64,000 bases of DNA from Eubacteriales bacterium (GCA_028692105.1 JAQUYC010000002.1:112536-176535); one strand, 5' to 3'. Counted from the stretch's first letter, positions 46,143 through 55,898 are shown. Program-made: numbers and translations. The notes: a model not told the origin generated them from the letters alone.

Positions 46143-47282
46143 ATGAGCTATGAAGCAGGACATAATGAAAAAAAGTTTGAATGTGTAAACGAATTATTGG
46201 AAAAAGCGAAGAATAAAGGTGCAATATCTTACAGAGAAATATCTGATTATCTGGAAAATATCGACATGGATAAGGATCAGATGGATGATCTTTATGATTC
46301 ACTAATTTCAATGGGTATAGAAATTGTATCTGAAGTTGATCCAGATGATTTTGAAATCATATCAATGGAGCAGGAGGATCCTGACGGAGCTATAGATGAC
46401 ATTCACGTAGAAGGAGGGGAAGTTGATCTCGAAGCGACACTACCTAAGGGAATCGCAGTCGACGACCCCGTCAGGATGTATCTTAAGGAAATCGGCAAAG
46501 TACCGCTGCTTACTGCGGAGGAGGAGATTGAACTTGCAAAACTGATGGAGCTTGGAGACGAAGAAGCAAAAGGGCGGCTTTGCGAAGCTAACTTAAGGTT
46601 GGTAGTCAGCATTGCAAAACGCTATGTCGGCAGAGGAATGCTGTTTCTTGATCTCATTCAGGAAGGAAATTTAGGATTAATAAAAGCAGTAGACAAGTTT
46701 GATTGGAGAAAAGGATATAAATTCAGCACATATGCTACCTGGTGGATCAGACAAGCGATCACACGATCTATTGCAGATCAGGCAAGAACCATCAGGATCC
46801 CTGTGCATATGGTTGAAACAATAAATAAACTCATTCGAATATCAAGGCAGCTGCTTCAGGAATATGGAAGAGAGCCTACTCCTGAAGAAATAGCAATGGA
46901 GATGGATATAACCGAGGAAAAGGTCAGAGAGATACTGAAGATTGCCCAGGAACCGGTTTCTCTGGAAACACCAATCGGAGAAGAAGAGGATAGCCATCTG
47001 GGAGATTTCATACCGGATGATGATGTACCTGCACCAGCGGAAGCAGCAGCTTTTTCAATGCTGAAGGAACAGCTCGTCGAAGTTCTGGATACCCTTACTG
47101 ACAGAGAACAGAAGGTTCTGAAACTCAGGTTTGGATTAGATGATGGACGCGCAAGAACACTGGAAGAAGTCGGAAGGCGCTTTGATGTTACAAGGGAAAG
47201 AATCAGGCAGATCGAAGCTAAGGCGCTGAGAAAACTGAGACATCCAAGCAGAAGTAAGAAATTGAAGGATTATTTAGAATAA
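46143..47282 (+). CDS. rpoD: RNA polymerase primary sigma factor (SigA/RpoD)
   Basis: About 379 residues from ATG 46143 (AGGTGG at 46132-46137; GTG 46134 is an alternative). Region 1.1 is short, region 1.2 is [17 protein letters not shown], region 2 has [20 protein letters not shown] and [17 protein letters not shown], region 3 follows, and region 4 ends [19 protein letters not shown]. It directs transcription from the TTGACA/TATAAT promoters seen in this window. It converges on an acyltransferase gene only 4 bases downstream. Confidence 0.97.
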   Translation: MSYEAGHNEKKFECVNELLEKAKNKGAISYREISDYLENIDMDKDQMDDLYDSLISMGIEIVSEVDPDDFEIISMEQEDPDGAIDDIHVEGGEVDLEATLPKGIAVDDPVRMYLKEIGKVPLLTAEEEIELAKLMELGDEEAKGRLCEANLRLVVSIAKRYVGRGMLFLDLIQEGNLGLIKAVDKFDWRKGYKFSTYATWWIRQAITRSIADQARTIRIPVHMVETINKLIRISRQLLQEYGREPTPEEIAMEMDITEEKVREILKIAQEPVSLETPIGEEEDSHLGDFIPDDDVPAPAEAAAFSMLKEQLVEVLDTLTDREQKVLKLRFGLDDGRARTLEEVGRRFDVTRERIRQIEAKALRKLRHPSRSKKLKDYLE

Positions 47283-47286
47283 GAAC

Positions 47287-48339
47287 TTATGATTGTATCC
47301 TATCTTTCAATTTGAAAAAAGGACCGAATATCAACTCATATAGTCCGTCAATCACAAAATTAAACCCTTTAGCCACGATAGGCCTTGATAAAATCCATAC
47401 TGAAAAAGCCACCAAAAGCATCGGAATAATAAAGGATAAAAGTCCTCCCCCGAAATCCGTATCTAAAGCCACGATTAAGTGTCTAAAAGGCAAATGGAGT
47501 GCATAAACAGACATGGTATTTAATCCAACACTGGAATACCATGTTTTTTTATCCGGCACCAGATTAATAAAGACTATAAGCCACCCGAAGCCGGTTAACA
47601 AGATCCAGGAGCGCATCGGCACACCGACAAGAGCTGTTAGGCCGATTGACTCGTAGGATGATTTCAAAAACCAGGCAGACAGTGGCAATACTTCTTTGTA
47701 AGCCATAAATCCCGAATAAACCACTAATATAAGCAAAAGAAATATAATCCCCGCCTTTGGCAGATTTCGGATTTTTTTAATATGTTCCGGTTTGAAGAAA
47801 TAGCCAAGAAGGAAGAAAGGAAGAAATCCAAAAGCTCTTCCAAGGGCCAGACGCGCGTCTAAAAAAGGCAGCAACCCGGCAGCAACAGAGACCACAATAC
47901 TGATTAGCAATATGTATTTTATTTTAACCAAATCTTTCAGCAAAAAGCGATAATAAAACATTACAATTAAAAACCAAAGTGCCAAAGAAGGATAAAGAAA
48001 ACTTAGAGTTGCGTTGCCGTAGATGAGGTATCGGACTCCATACATGAAAACCGTAAGAAAAAGATATGGAAACAGCAAATTTTTAAAAGAATTCCTTCTG
48101 ACTTTCTCAACATTTTTGGAAAAGTAACCTGAAATAAAGATAAAAAGGACCATATCAAAGGAGATAAATGTGAGATATGTCGCACCGCTCAAGGTCGGGA
48201 CATCAAACCCTTCAGTAGCTCTTAAATAGTGTGTACTAACTACTACAAAAATCATCAGGGCCTTCAAATTATCAAACAGGTAGCTTCTGCTTGCATCGTT
48301 AACGGAGGAAGTTTGATTTACGGTTTTCTTTAACATCAT
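47287..48339 (-). CDS. acyltransferase 3 family membrane protein
   Basis: About 350 residues with roughly ten hydrophobic helices; the family motif FDNLKALMIFVVVSTHYLRA near the N-terminus includes the conserved His. Such proteins O-acylate cell-surface sugars or other envelope components. The start is ATG 48339, after AAGGTG; the longer form from 48354 lacks good spacing. It lies antisense between rpoD and trmK, which are adjacent in many relatives, so it looks like an insertion. Acyl donor and acceptor are unknown. Confidence 0.9.
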   Translation of the reverse strand: MMLKKTVNQTSSVNDASRSYLFDNLKALMIFVVVSTHYLRATEGFDVPTLSGATYLTFISFDMVLFIFISGYFSKNVEKVRRNSFKNLLFPYLFLTVFMYGVRYLIYGNATLSFLYPSLALWFLIVMFYYRFLLKDLVKIKYILLISIVVSVAAGLLPFLDARLALGRAFGFLPFFLLGYFFKPEHIKKIRNLPKAGIIFLLLILVVYSGFMAYKEVLPLSAWFLKSSYESIGLTALVGVPMRSWILLTGFGWLIVFINLVPDKKTWYSSVGLNTMSVYALHLPFRHLIVALDTDFGGGLLSFIIPMLLVAFSVWILSRPIVAKGFNFVIDGLYELIFGPFFKLKDRIQS

Positions 48340-48510
48340 TATTAGCACCTTCATTTTCCGATAGATGTATTTGTTAAAAAATTATAATGTCTTTAATATT
48401 ATATACTTAATATAAATAAATTTCCATTATAATTTAATGACTTATATATATAAGATGCTTCTTTCTGGGAAAGTCCGCAGAATCATAACACATAACAGGA
48501 GATATTTAAG

Positions 48511-49260
48511 ATGATAAAACTTTCTGACAGACTTAAAGCAATTGAAGCCTTGATCCTTCCCGGCGAAACAGTTGCCGATATCGGAACAGACCATGGGTTT
48601 CTTCCAATGTCATTATGGGAGACAGGTAAAAGTCCCCATGTCATAATGAGTGATATAGGCCAAGGCCCTTTGAACAAAGCGGAAACAAACATATCAAAGC
48701 ATTTCCACAATCATCAGTTCGATATAAGAATCGGAAACGGATTGGAGACTCTGAAACCCGGCGAAGTTGATGTAGTCGTAATAGCGGGTATGGGAGGGCT
48801 GCTGATCTCAGATATAATTGGGACGGATTTGAACAAAGCAAGAAGTTTCAGGAGATACATATTACAGCCACGGAGCGCACAGAAAAGGCTTAGAGGTTGG
48901 CTAATCGACAATGGATTTTGTATTACAGATGAGATATTAGTGAGAGAAGGCAAATATATTTGTGAGATTATTTCTGCCAATTCATGGAATGAAAGTATAG
49001 AAAAAGTGCCAAACAGCTGTAAAATAACAGAATGGGATGAAATGGACCTTGAAATCAGTCCGATACTTTTTGTCAAAAAGGATCCTTTATTGGTTGAATT
49101 TGTAGAAAATAAGGTTAGAATAGAAGAGAAGATACTTGCAGAATTAAAGGCAGGAACAAAATCAAACAAATTATATAAGATAAGAATGTCCGAAGATCGA
49201 ATTAAAGCATTGAAGGAATTTCGAAAGAGGAGTATGCCAAATGAGTATGAAAATGAGTGA
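48511..49260 (+). CDS. trmK: tRNA (adenine22-N1)-methyltransferase
   Basis: 249 residues. The SAM-binding motif is VADIGTDHGFLPM near residue 20; VVVIAGMGGLLI and ILQPRS follow. TrmK methylates N1 of A22 in the D-loop of tRNA. ACAGGAGA precedes the ATG. It overlaps the NIF3 gene by 20 bases, the conserved trmK-yqfO arrangement after sigA. Confidence 0.93.
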   Translation: MIKLSDRLKAIEALILPGETVADIGTDHGFLPMSLWETGKSPHVIMSDIGQGPLNKAETNISKHFHNHQFDIRIGNGLETLKPGEVDVVVIAGMGGLLISDIIGTDLNKARSFRRYILQPRSAQKRLRGWLIDNGFCITDEILVREGKYICEIISANSWNESIEKVPNSCKITEWDEMDLEISPILFVKKDPLLVEFVENKVRIEEKILAELKAGTKSNKLYKIRMSEDRIKALKEFRKRSMPNEYENE

Positions 49261-50056
49261 GCTGATAGCAGAAATAGAAGTTATTGCACCCAGAGAACTT
49301 GAGGAAGAGTGGGATAACTGCGGCATGCAGATAAACATGGGAAATGATGAAATAAGCCGTGTTTTGGTTGCCCTGGAAATTACAAAAAGTATTATTGCCG
49401 AAGCAACGATGAAAGGAGTCGACTTTATAATCACCCACCATCCATTGCTTTTCAATAAAATAGATGTAGTAGACAATAATGACATTATAGGAAACTATGT
49501 AATCGATCTTATCAGAGCAGGTATATCCGTATATACCGCACATACCACCTTTGATGAAGCATTCGGAGGCAATAACGAATATTTGGCTGAAATTATAGGT
49601 CTGACCAGAGTAAGAAGAATTCTAAATAAAAAACCTTACATAAAAGAACAGGATCTTGCACATCCGGTAGGGCGAATAGGAGATTTCTCAGAGCCGATTA
49701 CTATGGATGCGGTATGCAGACTTGTTGAAAAAGCACTTAAAATCACCGGTGAGCTTAGAATTGTCGGTGATTCGAACAAAATCATCAGAACTGTAGGATT
49801 GTGCACGGGAGCCGGTGGGGATATGCTGACATACGCAATTAAAAACGGTTGTGACTTATTTATTACCGGCGACGTTAAACATCATGAAGCACAACTTGCA
49901 AGAGAGTCTGGGATTTGCCTGATTGATGCCGGACATTATGGCACAGAATATATTTTTGCAGCGAATTTTGCCGATAAATTAAGAAAAAACATTGGATCTG
50001 AAATCCAGATTTTAGAATCAGAAATCGTTTCAAATCCATTTTCAAATATGATATAA
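49241..50056 (+). CDS. NIF3/DUF34-family metal-binding protein (YqfO-like)
   Basis: 271 residues of the short form, without the PII-like insert found in many Gram-positive relatives. Metal-binding residues lie in EEWDNCGMQ, FIITHHPLLF, THTTFDEA-like HTTFDEAFGGNNEYLA, and GHYGTEYIF. NIF3 proteins form toroidal hexamers with a dinuclear metal site; some were annotated as GTP cyclohydrolase 1 type 2, but the role is unsettled. AGAGGAG lies 8 bases before the ATG. The -10 box of rnpB lies inside its last codons. Confidence 0.92.
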   Translation: MSMKMSELIAEIEVIAPRELEEEWDNCGMQINMGNDEISRVLVALEITKSIIAEATMKGVDFIITHHPLLFNKIDVVDNNDIIGNYVIDLIRAGISVYTAHTTFDEAFGGNNEYLAEIIGLTRVRRILNKKPYIKEQDLAHPVGRIGDFSEPITMDAVCRLVEKALKITGELRIVGDSNKIIRTVGLCTGAGGDMLTYAIKNGCDLFITGDVKHHEAQLARESGICLIDAGHYGTEYIFAANFADKLRKNIGSEIQILESEIVSNPFSNMI

Positions 50057-50057
50057 T
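50052..50057 (+). promoter_or_regulatory. -10 box of rnpB
   Basis: TATAAT overlaps the last codons of the NIF3 gene, 6 bases before the first paired base of the RNase P RNA. The -35 region (TTTCAA, 18-base spacer) is weak. Confidence 0.65.
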
Positions 50058-50063
50058 AGCACA

Positions 50064-50442
50064 TGTGAGTAAGCCGGACAATCGCGTGCATACATTGATA
50101 TTCACGAGGAAAGTCCGAGCTCCATAGGGCAAGGGTGCCAGATAACGTCTGGTGAAGGCGACTTTAAGGAAAGTGCAACAGAAACATACCGCCGATCAGC
50201 ATTTTGCTGAGGTAAGGTTGAAATGGTGAGGTAAGAGCTCACCGGCAGTATGGTAACATGCTGGCCGTGTAAACCCCACTCGGAGCAAGACCAAGCAGGG
50301 AGGTAATTGCCGTTCGCGGCACAGTGCCTGAAAGGCGGCGGCCCGTCGCTGCCCGGTAGGTAGGTCGCATGAGCGTACCGGTGACGGTGCGCCTAGATAG
50401 ATGATTGTCTAAGACAGAACTCGGCTTACAGGCTTACTCACA
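50064..50442 (+). ncRNA. rnpB: RNase P RNA (M1-like, bacterial class A type)
   Basis: The conserved GAGGAAAGTCCGAGCTCC and ACAGAAACATACCGCC blocks, GGTAAGGTTGAAATGGTGAGG, the GTAAACCCC segment and AGACAGAACTCGGCTTACAG are all in the expected order. The 5' TGTGAGTAAGCC and 3' GGCTTACTCACA pair as helix P1, which sets the ends. It is the catalytic RNA that matures the 5' ends of tRNAs. A terminator follows at 50472. Its partner proteins include YlxR/RnpM at 19943; rnpA is not in the window. Confidence 0.96.
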
Positions 50443-50471
50443 CTACATTAACACTACAGTAAATACTATGA

Positions 50472-50512
50472 AAAAGATGATCTGCCTGATCGAATAGTCA
50501 GATCACTTTTTG
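50472..50512 (+). terminator. terminator downstream of rnpB
   Basis: AAAAAG-TGATCTG pairs with CAGATCA-CTTTTT around a 14-base loop, with the T-run inside and after the stem. It should end the RNase P RNA precursor. Confidence 0.8.
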
Positions 50513-50550
50513 TGTACAATTAAAAGCCTTAAGACAGGAGCTGCAAATAA

Positions 50551-51927
50551 ATGAACCAATCAAAAAAAGAAAAGAATAAAATGGGGCACATGCCTGTTGG
50601 AAGGCTAATGATAGGAATGTCTATACCTGCGATGTTCTCCATGATAACTCACGCCCTATATAATATTGTAAACAGTATTTTTGTCGGTATGATAGGAGAA
50701 TCTGCTCTGGCAGCAGTCACCCTGATTTTTCCTGTGCAGATGCTGCTCATTTCTATAGGAGTAGGGACCGGTATAGGATTGAACTCGCTGATATCAAGAA
50801 GGCTCGGAGAACAGAATATCATTGAAGCAAACATGGCTGCAAATCATGGATTGCTGCTTGCTCTGATCAATTGGGCTATTTTTGCCACATTCGGATTACT
50901 TTTTTCGCAGAGTTTTGTCGAAGTGTTTACAGACAACCCTGTGATTATAGCTGATGGTACGAGCTACTGTTTTATTATTTCTGTTTTTTCCTTGTTTATT
51001 ATGATTCAAATAAAAGCAGAAAAAATTTTACAGGCGACAGGAAACATGGTACTTCCTATGATATGCAGCCTTGTCGGTACAACTGTGAACATAATTTTAG
51101 ATCCCATCTTGATTTTCGGCTTGCTTGGAGCGCCGGAACTTGGTGTGACCGGAGCGGCCATTGCAACTGTAACAGCGCAATTCCTGGCAATGAGCGTAAG
51201 TTTGTTCTTTTTATTTTTCAAGAAACATGAGGTTAAAATCGACCTTCATCATTTTAAAATTAATTGGGGGGTTTTAAAGGAGATATACCGTGTAGGTTTT
51301 CCTTCCATCGTAATGCAAGCGATAGGATCGATCATGATAGTTGGATTAAATGCCATACTAATCTCTTTCTCCGAAGCTGCGGTGGCTGTACTCGGAGTAT
51401 ATTTCAGACTGCAATCATTGATCTTTATGCCGACCTTCGGATTAACACAGGGGGCTATGCCGATTTTCGGGTATAATTACGGTGCCAGAAATAAAAAACG
51501 ACTGACAGAAGCTTTTAAAATGGCACTTATGACAGCTATAATCATTATGACTATCGGTATGATTCTGTTTCAGCTTTTTCCTGTTCAGTTGCTTAAGCTG
51601 TTCAGTGCTTCGCCGGAGATGCTGAAAATCGGAGTCAGCGCATTGAGAATGATCAGTACATGCTTTATCTTTGCCGCGATTGGAATCGTTTCATCGACAT
51701 TGTTCCAGGCGATAGGATATGGTATTTTCAGCCTTTATGTATCTCTTTTAAGGCAGATAATATTAGTATTGCCGATGGCTTGGGTTTTAGCGCACTATGC
51801 CGGAGTGTATTATGTATGGCTTGCATTCCCGCTTGCCGAGCTGTTTGCTTTGATTGCTTCTGTTTCTTTACTTAGACATGTCTATCACAAAGAGATCAAG
51901 AACCTGGGAATAAGTAATTATAATTAA
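50551..51927 (+). CDS. MATE-family multidrug/cation efflux protein
   Basis: 458 residues with twelve hydrophobic spans in two similar halves (for example MLISIGVGTGIGLNSLISRR in the first, MPTFGLTQGAMPIFGYNYGA in the second), the hallmark of MATE transporters. These export cationic drugs or metabolites using Na+ or H+ gradients in the cytoplasmic membrane. GACAGGAGC precedes the ATG. The substrate cannot be predicted. xth follows after 19 bases. Confidence 0.93.
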   Translation: MNQSKKEKNKMGHMPVGRLMIGMSIPAMFSMITHALYNIVNSIFVGMIGESALAAVTLIFPVQMLLISIGVGTGIGLNSLISRRLGEQNIIEANMAANHGLLLALINWAIFATFGLLFSQSFVEVFTDNPVIIADGTSYCFIISVFSLFIMIQIKAEKILQATGNMVLPMICSLVGTTVNIILDPILIFGLLGAPELGVTGAAIATVTAQFLAMSVSLFFLFFKKHEVKIDLHHFKINWGVLKEIYRVGFPSIVMQAIGSIMIVGLNAILISFSEAAVAVLGVYFRLQSLIFMPTFGLTQGAMPIFGYNYGARNKKRLTEAFKMALMTAIIIMTIGMILFQLFPVQLLKLFSASPEMLKIGVSALRMISTCFIFAAIGIVSSTLFQAIGYGIFSLYVSLLRQIILVLPMAWVLAHYAGVYYVWLAFPLAELFALIASVSLLRHVYHKEIKNLGISNYN

Positions 51928-51946
51928 GCAGAAGGAGGGACTACCA

Positions 51947-52702
51947 ATGAATCTCATCACATGGAATGTAAACGGGCTGAGAGCCTGCCTTGGAAAAGGC
52001 TTTCTTGAGTTTTGTCTTGAGCAGAATCCGGACATCATTTGTATACAGGAAACTAAAATGCAGGAAGGGCAGATTGACGTTCCGCTCGCGGGGTATGGGC
52101 AATATTGGAATAGTGCTGAGAAAAAAGGGTATTCCGGGACAGCTATCTTTACAAAACTGTTACCTGAAAGTGCACATTATGATATTGATACACAGGGATA
52201 TGATAAAGAAGGAAGAACTATAACATTAGAGTTTGAGAAGTTCTTTCTTGTGACCGTTTATGCACCGAATTCTCAGGAAAAATTGGCACGGCTCGATTAC
52301 AGAATGGAGTGGGAGGATGCTTTCAGAAACTATATCCGGAGACTGGACGAAAATAAGCCTGTGATCATATGCGGCGACTTCAATGTTGCTCATCATGAAA
52401 TAGATCTGAAAAATCCCGCGACGAATCGAAAAAATGCCGGTTTTTCCGATGAAGAGCGTGCAAAATTGACTGAACTGATTCAGTCAGGCTTCACAGATAC
52501 ATATCGACATCTTTATCCGGACATGACCGGTGTTTATACATGGTGGTCATATTGCTTCAATGCAAGAGCAAACAATGCAGGATGGAGAATAGATTACTTT
52601 TTGGTTTCTGACAGAATCCGTGAGAATGTCAGAGATGTTGTTATATTCGACAAGGTCATGGGAAGTGATCACTGCCCCGTGATGCTTAACATTGATATCT
52701 GA
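51947..52702 (+). CDS. xth: exodeoxyribonuclease III / AP endonuclease
   Basis: 251 residues of the endonuclease-exonuclease-phosphatase fold. NVNGLRACLGKGF, IQETKMQ (catalytic Glu), ICGDFNVAH (Asp and Asn), WRIDYFLVSD and GSDHCPVML (terminal Asp-His pair) are all intact. It cuts at abasic sites and trims 3' ends in base excision repair. GAAGGAGGGA precedes the ATG. Likely cotranscribed with the MATE gene, though a functional link is not evident. Confidence 0.95.
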   Translation: MNLITWNVNGLRACLGKGFLEFCLEQNPDIICIQETKMQEGQIDVPLAGYGQYWNSAEKKGYSGTAIFTKLLPESAHYDIDTQGYDKEGRTITLEFEKFFLVTVYAPNSQEKLARLDYRMEWEDAFRNYIRRLDENKPVIICGDFNVAHHEIDLKNPATNRKNAGFSDEERAKLTELIQSGFTDTYRHLYPDMTGVYTWWSYCFNARANNAGWRIDYFLVSDRIRENVRDVVIFDKVMGSDHCPVMLNIDI

Positions 52703-52800
52703 TATTATTTTGTATTAGGGAACTTATTCCGAAGTGCATCGTCTTAATATTATTATTATTAATATTCGACATGGTGCAAGTATAAGGAGGTATCAAACAC

Positions 52801-54855
52801 ATGAAGAAAATCATTGGCATGGTGGTAGCAGTCAGCCTTGTTTTCACTGCAGCAATTCCTGCTTTTGCCGCGGAGACTGATAGCAAAGGTTTGGAAAAGG
52901 CTATTACAAATGTAAAAAGTATTATATCGATACCGGCAGACTACAAAAAATTCGAGTATTCATCAAACCAATACGAAGCAAATGGCAATCCTATATCCAT
53001 TTGGTATTTAAACTGGAACAAGGATGATAACAGCGCCGGTATATCCGCAACAGTTGAAAACGACGGTTACCTTATCAATTTCAACAAATTTATCGATAAG
53101 CAGAATGAGGGTCTCGGATCCGTGTCAAGAGATGGAGGACGGATAACAGCGGATGCTTTTTTATCAAAGGCAAGACCTGACATCTCAGCATTTATGAGGT
53201 ATGAAGATAATCAATACAGCTCCAATTCGGACAGACATTACTACAGATACAGAATGTATCAGAATGAAGCAATCGTCAGCTTCGTTGAGGCTGGGATCGA
53301 GATTGATAAATATACCGGAGAAGTGATTGGGTTTAATTTCCAGTCAGCCGGGGAGGATTTCTCAAAACTTCCTAAAACCGAAGGTGTCATTGGGCTCGAA
53401 GCTGCAAAGAAGTCATATCTTGATGAAATAAACGTTGATTTAAACTATTATTCAAACTTCGATCATAATACCAAGGTTTTAAGTATTTTCGCAGCATATG
53501 CTCCCTCAGGGGATGTTGCCAGGGCCATAGATGCAAAGACAGGAAAAGCCGTTCCTTTGTATGACGGTTACTATGGGCGAGATATGGGTGGAATGGGGAA
53601 TTCAGCCAAATCTATGGATTCAGCGGCTCAGGAGAGTGCTCTGACTAAAGAAGAACTTGAAGCGGTTGAAAATATATCCAATTTGATTTCAAAAGACAAG
53701 GCAGAGAGTATTCTGAGAAATATAGTACCGGGCATCACTTCCGGCATGAAAGTGACTAATGTATCTCTGTCAAAAAACTATGCTCAACCCGATAAATATC
53801 TCTGGGAAATAGGCTTTGACGGCGCTTACGGAGTTCTGAACGCAAAGTCCGGAGAACTGATTTCATTCTATATTTACCACGATGACAGCAGAAAAGGCAA
53901 TTTACGATTAACTGAAGCAAAAGCACGGGAAAAAGCGGAAAGCTATATGAAAAAGAATGCTCCTGAAAAATTCGAGCAGTCAAGATTCTATGAAAGTCCC
54001 CGATATGTTGTGTATAAGTCAGCAGAAGATGTAACTGATTACAGCTTTAATTACTACAGACAGGTAAACGGAATCGACTTTATCGGCAATGGCTTCAGCG
54101 TAATAGTTAATAAAGAAAGCGGAATGATAACGCATTATGACTGCAATTGGTATGATGATGTTATTTTCCCTGAGATCAATGATGTCATTACCGATGAAGC
54201 TGCCTTTGACACATTCAATGAGACAGGCAAAATGGCACTTATGTACAAAAAAGTAAATGAAGGAGAGACCGGCTTAGTATATGATTTCTCTGATGTTCCG
54301 GGTAACTTTCTGATAGATCCATTCAATGGTTCAAGACTCGGATGGGACGGAAAACCATACAAGGATACATCAGTACCTGAGTATTCTGATATAAAAGGGC
54401 ACTGGGCTGAAGCAACGATAAATAAACTTCTTGAGAATGGTTATTATCTGAAAGAGGATAAGTTTGAACCGAACCGTCAGATTACTCAGTTGAGTTTTTT
54501 AAGATATATCTATTCTCCAATACAGGCTTACTATGATGATGATGAATTTTACAAGATGCTGATTCGTGACAGAATCATAAAGGAGGGCGAAAAAGCACCT
54601 GATGATGTAATCACCAGACAGGAAGCCGCAAAGTTTACCGTAAGATTCCTGGGACAGGGCAAGTCGGCCGAGCATCCTGAAATCTTTAAAAATCCGTTCA
54701 GGGACAGCGTAGAAGAAGCATATAAGGGTTATGCGTCAATCTGCTATGGTCTTAAGGTAATGCAAGGGGATAAATCCGGAAAGTTTAACGGAGCAAAACA
54801 AGTCACAAATGCTGAAGCTGCAACAATGATTTACAATGCACTACAAGTAAAATAA
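52801..54855 (+). CDS. exported YcdB/YcdC-like protein with SLH repeats
   Basis: 684 residues. A signal peptide ends near AIPAFAAE (cleavage after about residue 22-24). Most of the chain is repeated alpha-beta PepSY/YcdB-like modules (for example GEVIGFNFQ, GAYGVLNAKSGELISFYI and GMITHYDCNW turns). Three SLH-type units occupy the C-terminus (about 520-684: GHWAEATINKLLENGYY, a divergent middle one with RQEAAKFTVRFLG, and YASICYGLKVMQG). It should be a wall-attached surface protein. Function unknown. AAGGAGG precedes the ATG. Confidence 0.85.
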   Translation: MKKIIGMVVAVSLVFTAAIPAFAAETDSKGLEKAITNVKSIISIPADYKKFEYSSNQYEANGNPISIWYLNWNKDDNSAGISATVENDGYLINFNKFIDKQNEGLGSVSRDGGRITADAFLSKARPDISAFMRYEDNQYSSNSDRHYYRYRMYQNEAIVSFVEAGIEIDKYTGEVIGFNFQSAGEDFSKLPKTEGVIGLEAAKKSYLDEINVDLNYYSNFDHNTKVLSIFAAYAPSGDVARAIDAKTGKAVPLYDGYYGRDMGGMGNSAKSMDSAAQESALTKEELEAVENISNLISKDKAESILRNIVPGITSGMKVTNVSLSKNYAQPDKYLWEIGFDGAYGVLNAKSGELISFYIYHDDSRKGNLRLTEAKAREKAESYMKKNAPEKFEQSRFYESPRYVVYKSAEDVTDYSFNYYRQVNGIDFIGNGFSVIVNKESGMITHYDCNWYDDVIFPEINDVITDEAAFDTFNETGKMALMYKKVNEGETGLVYDFSDVPGNFLIDPFNGSRLGWDGKPYKDTSVPEYSDIKGHWAEATINKLLENGYYLKEDKFEPNRQITQLSFLRYIYSPIQAYYDDDEFYKMLIRDRIIKEGEKAPDDVITRQEAAKFTVRFLGQGKSAEHPEIFKNPFRDSVEEAYKGYASICYGLKVMQGDKSGKFNGAKQVTNAEAATMIYNALQVK

Positions 54856-54897
54856 AGTACAGCGTAGCAGTGCGATAGCGCAATATAGTTTCTTAAC

Positions 54898-55228
54898 AAT
54901 TCAAGAGGCACCTGCCGAATGAATGATGCATACAAATAGGAGCCTGCCAGGCATACTTTCTCGAAAACACGCTCGCTTAATGATGACGGTAAGCGCTCGG
55001 ACGGTTTTCTATGAAAATAATGCCGGCGCGGCTCTTTTTACATTTTATAATATATAAAATGTCATATGACATGTTTGACTATCTCGCTCATACATCCGGC
55101 AGGCACCATCATTATCAAAAACTAAAAGCGTCGCGACGATGTGTTTCCGTAGGAACCGTTGGAGCTACGAGTCATTTGTAAGCGACCGTGTTCCATAGGA
55201 AATACATCTGGCAGGTGCCTCTTGAATT
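54898..55228 (+). mobile_element. MITE-like element with perfect 19-bp terminal inverted repeats
   Basis: Arms 54898-54916 and 55210-55228 are perfect inverse complements (AATTCAAGAGGCACCTGCC on the left). If AATT is a duplicated target, the true TIR is the inner 15 bp. Inside are nested hairpins: GAAAAC/GTTTTC with CGCTTA/TAAGCG (54963-55008 region), ACATTTTATA/TATAAAATGT (55040-55062), the 14-bp palindrome ATGTCATATGACAT (55059-55072), and a GATGT-TTTCC arm near the right end. No transposase ORF is present. The element fills the gap between two convergent genes and its right end abuts the stop codon of the Cys-rich gene. Confidence 0.75.
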
Positions 55229-55807
55229 CTATTTAAATAATAGTTGCGCTTCGTCTTTATTTTTTCTCAGCTCTTTCGAGTCCATCTCGACCAGATCCCG
55301 AATCATAGGATCCCGTATCAAGCGTTTCCATACAGTATGGGTCGCCTTGATGAAGCTTGGCTGCAATGGTATATTGTCGGCAACCAAAGGGCAGCGATAT
55401 GGCAGGTCAGCAGGTGATAGTATTAATCGTAATTTCTCATCCTCAGTCAGGTAAGGGGCTAAAGGATAAAAACGGCATTGCAACGGCCTCATTTCCCGAG
55501 GGCAATGAGGAGGTGTCTTGCATCGTACAAAATATATCTTTCCTTGCCATGAATCCGGAAATTCATAGTCCTCCGCATTCTCTATACTCCATTTAAGCCA
55601 TGTTTCTCTTCTTGAAAACAGCTTCTCTTCACCGGGCAGGAGATAGATACCCATGTCAAAATCCAACCCGTTTTCATCAATGGCGTCTCCTCCACAGCTG
55701 CAGCAGGCGGCGGAGCAAAGCTGCCCGCAGTCTGAGGGCAGCGGGCTTACATTGTTTAAAAGTCGATAGATAGCTTTATAGGTATTTTTTCTGATTGTAC
55801 TTTTCAT
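55229..55807 (-). CDS. Cys-rich uncharacterised protein (YkgJ-like metal-binding?)
   Basis: 192 residues on the minus strand. An N-terminal cluster CGQLCSAACCSC, a later CKTPPHCPREMRPLQCRFYP and a final PYRCP give about nine Cys residues in a CxxxC/CC pattern like iron- or zinc-chelating YkgJ-type proteins. No signal peptide is seen. There is no clear ribosome site before ATG 55807; TTGACA (55836-55841) lies close upstream, so the message may be leaderless. Its stop codon touches the MITE-like element. I do not recognise a defined function. Confidence 0.75.
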   Translation of the reverse strand: MKSTIRKNTYKAIYRLLNNVSPLPSDCGQLCSAACCSCGGDAIDENGLDFDMGIYLLPGEEKLFSRRETWLKWSIENAEDYEFPDSWQGKIYFVRCKTPPHCPREMRPLQCRFYPLAPYLTEDEKLRLILSPADLPYRCPLVADNIPLQPSFIKATHTVWKRLIRDPMIRDLVEMDSKELRKNKDEAQLLFK

Positions 55808-55869
55808 ATCAAGGGTATTATATATGAGATGAGGCTGTCAAACAACAATAAGAACAAACATTCATTATT

Positions 55870-55898
55870 TTGATTTTACATGGATATCATGTTATAAT
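55870..55898 (+). promoter_or_regulatory. promoter of the dehydratase-activator homologue
   Basis: TTGATT (55870-55875), 17-base spacer ending TGT, TATAAT (55893-55898). Strong extended -10 vegetative promoter, 75 bases before the ATG. Confidence 0.8.

Noticed and set aside
55188..55596. Plus-strand frames within the MITE-like element and opposite the Cys-rich gene
   Set aside because: They have no ribosome sites and conflict with the better-supported minus-strand gene and the terminal inverted repeat.
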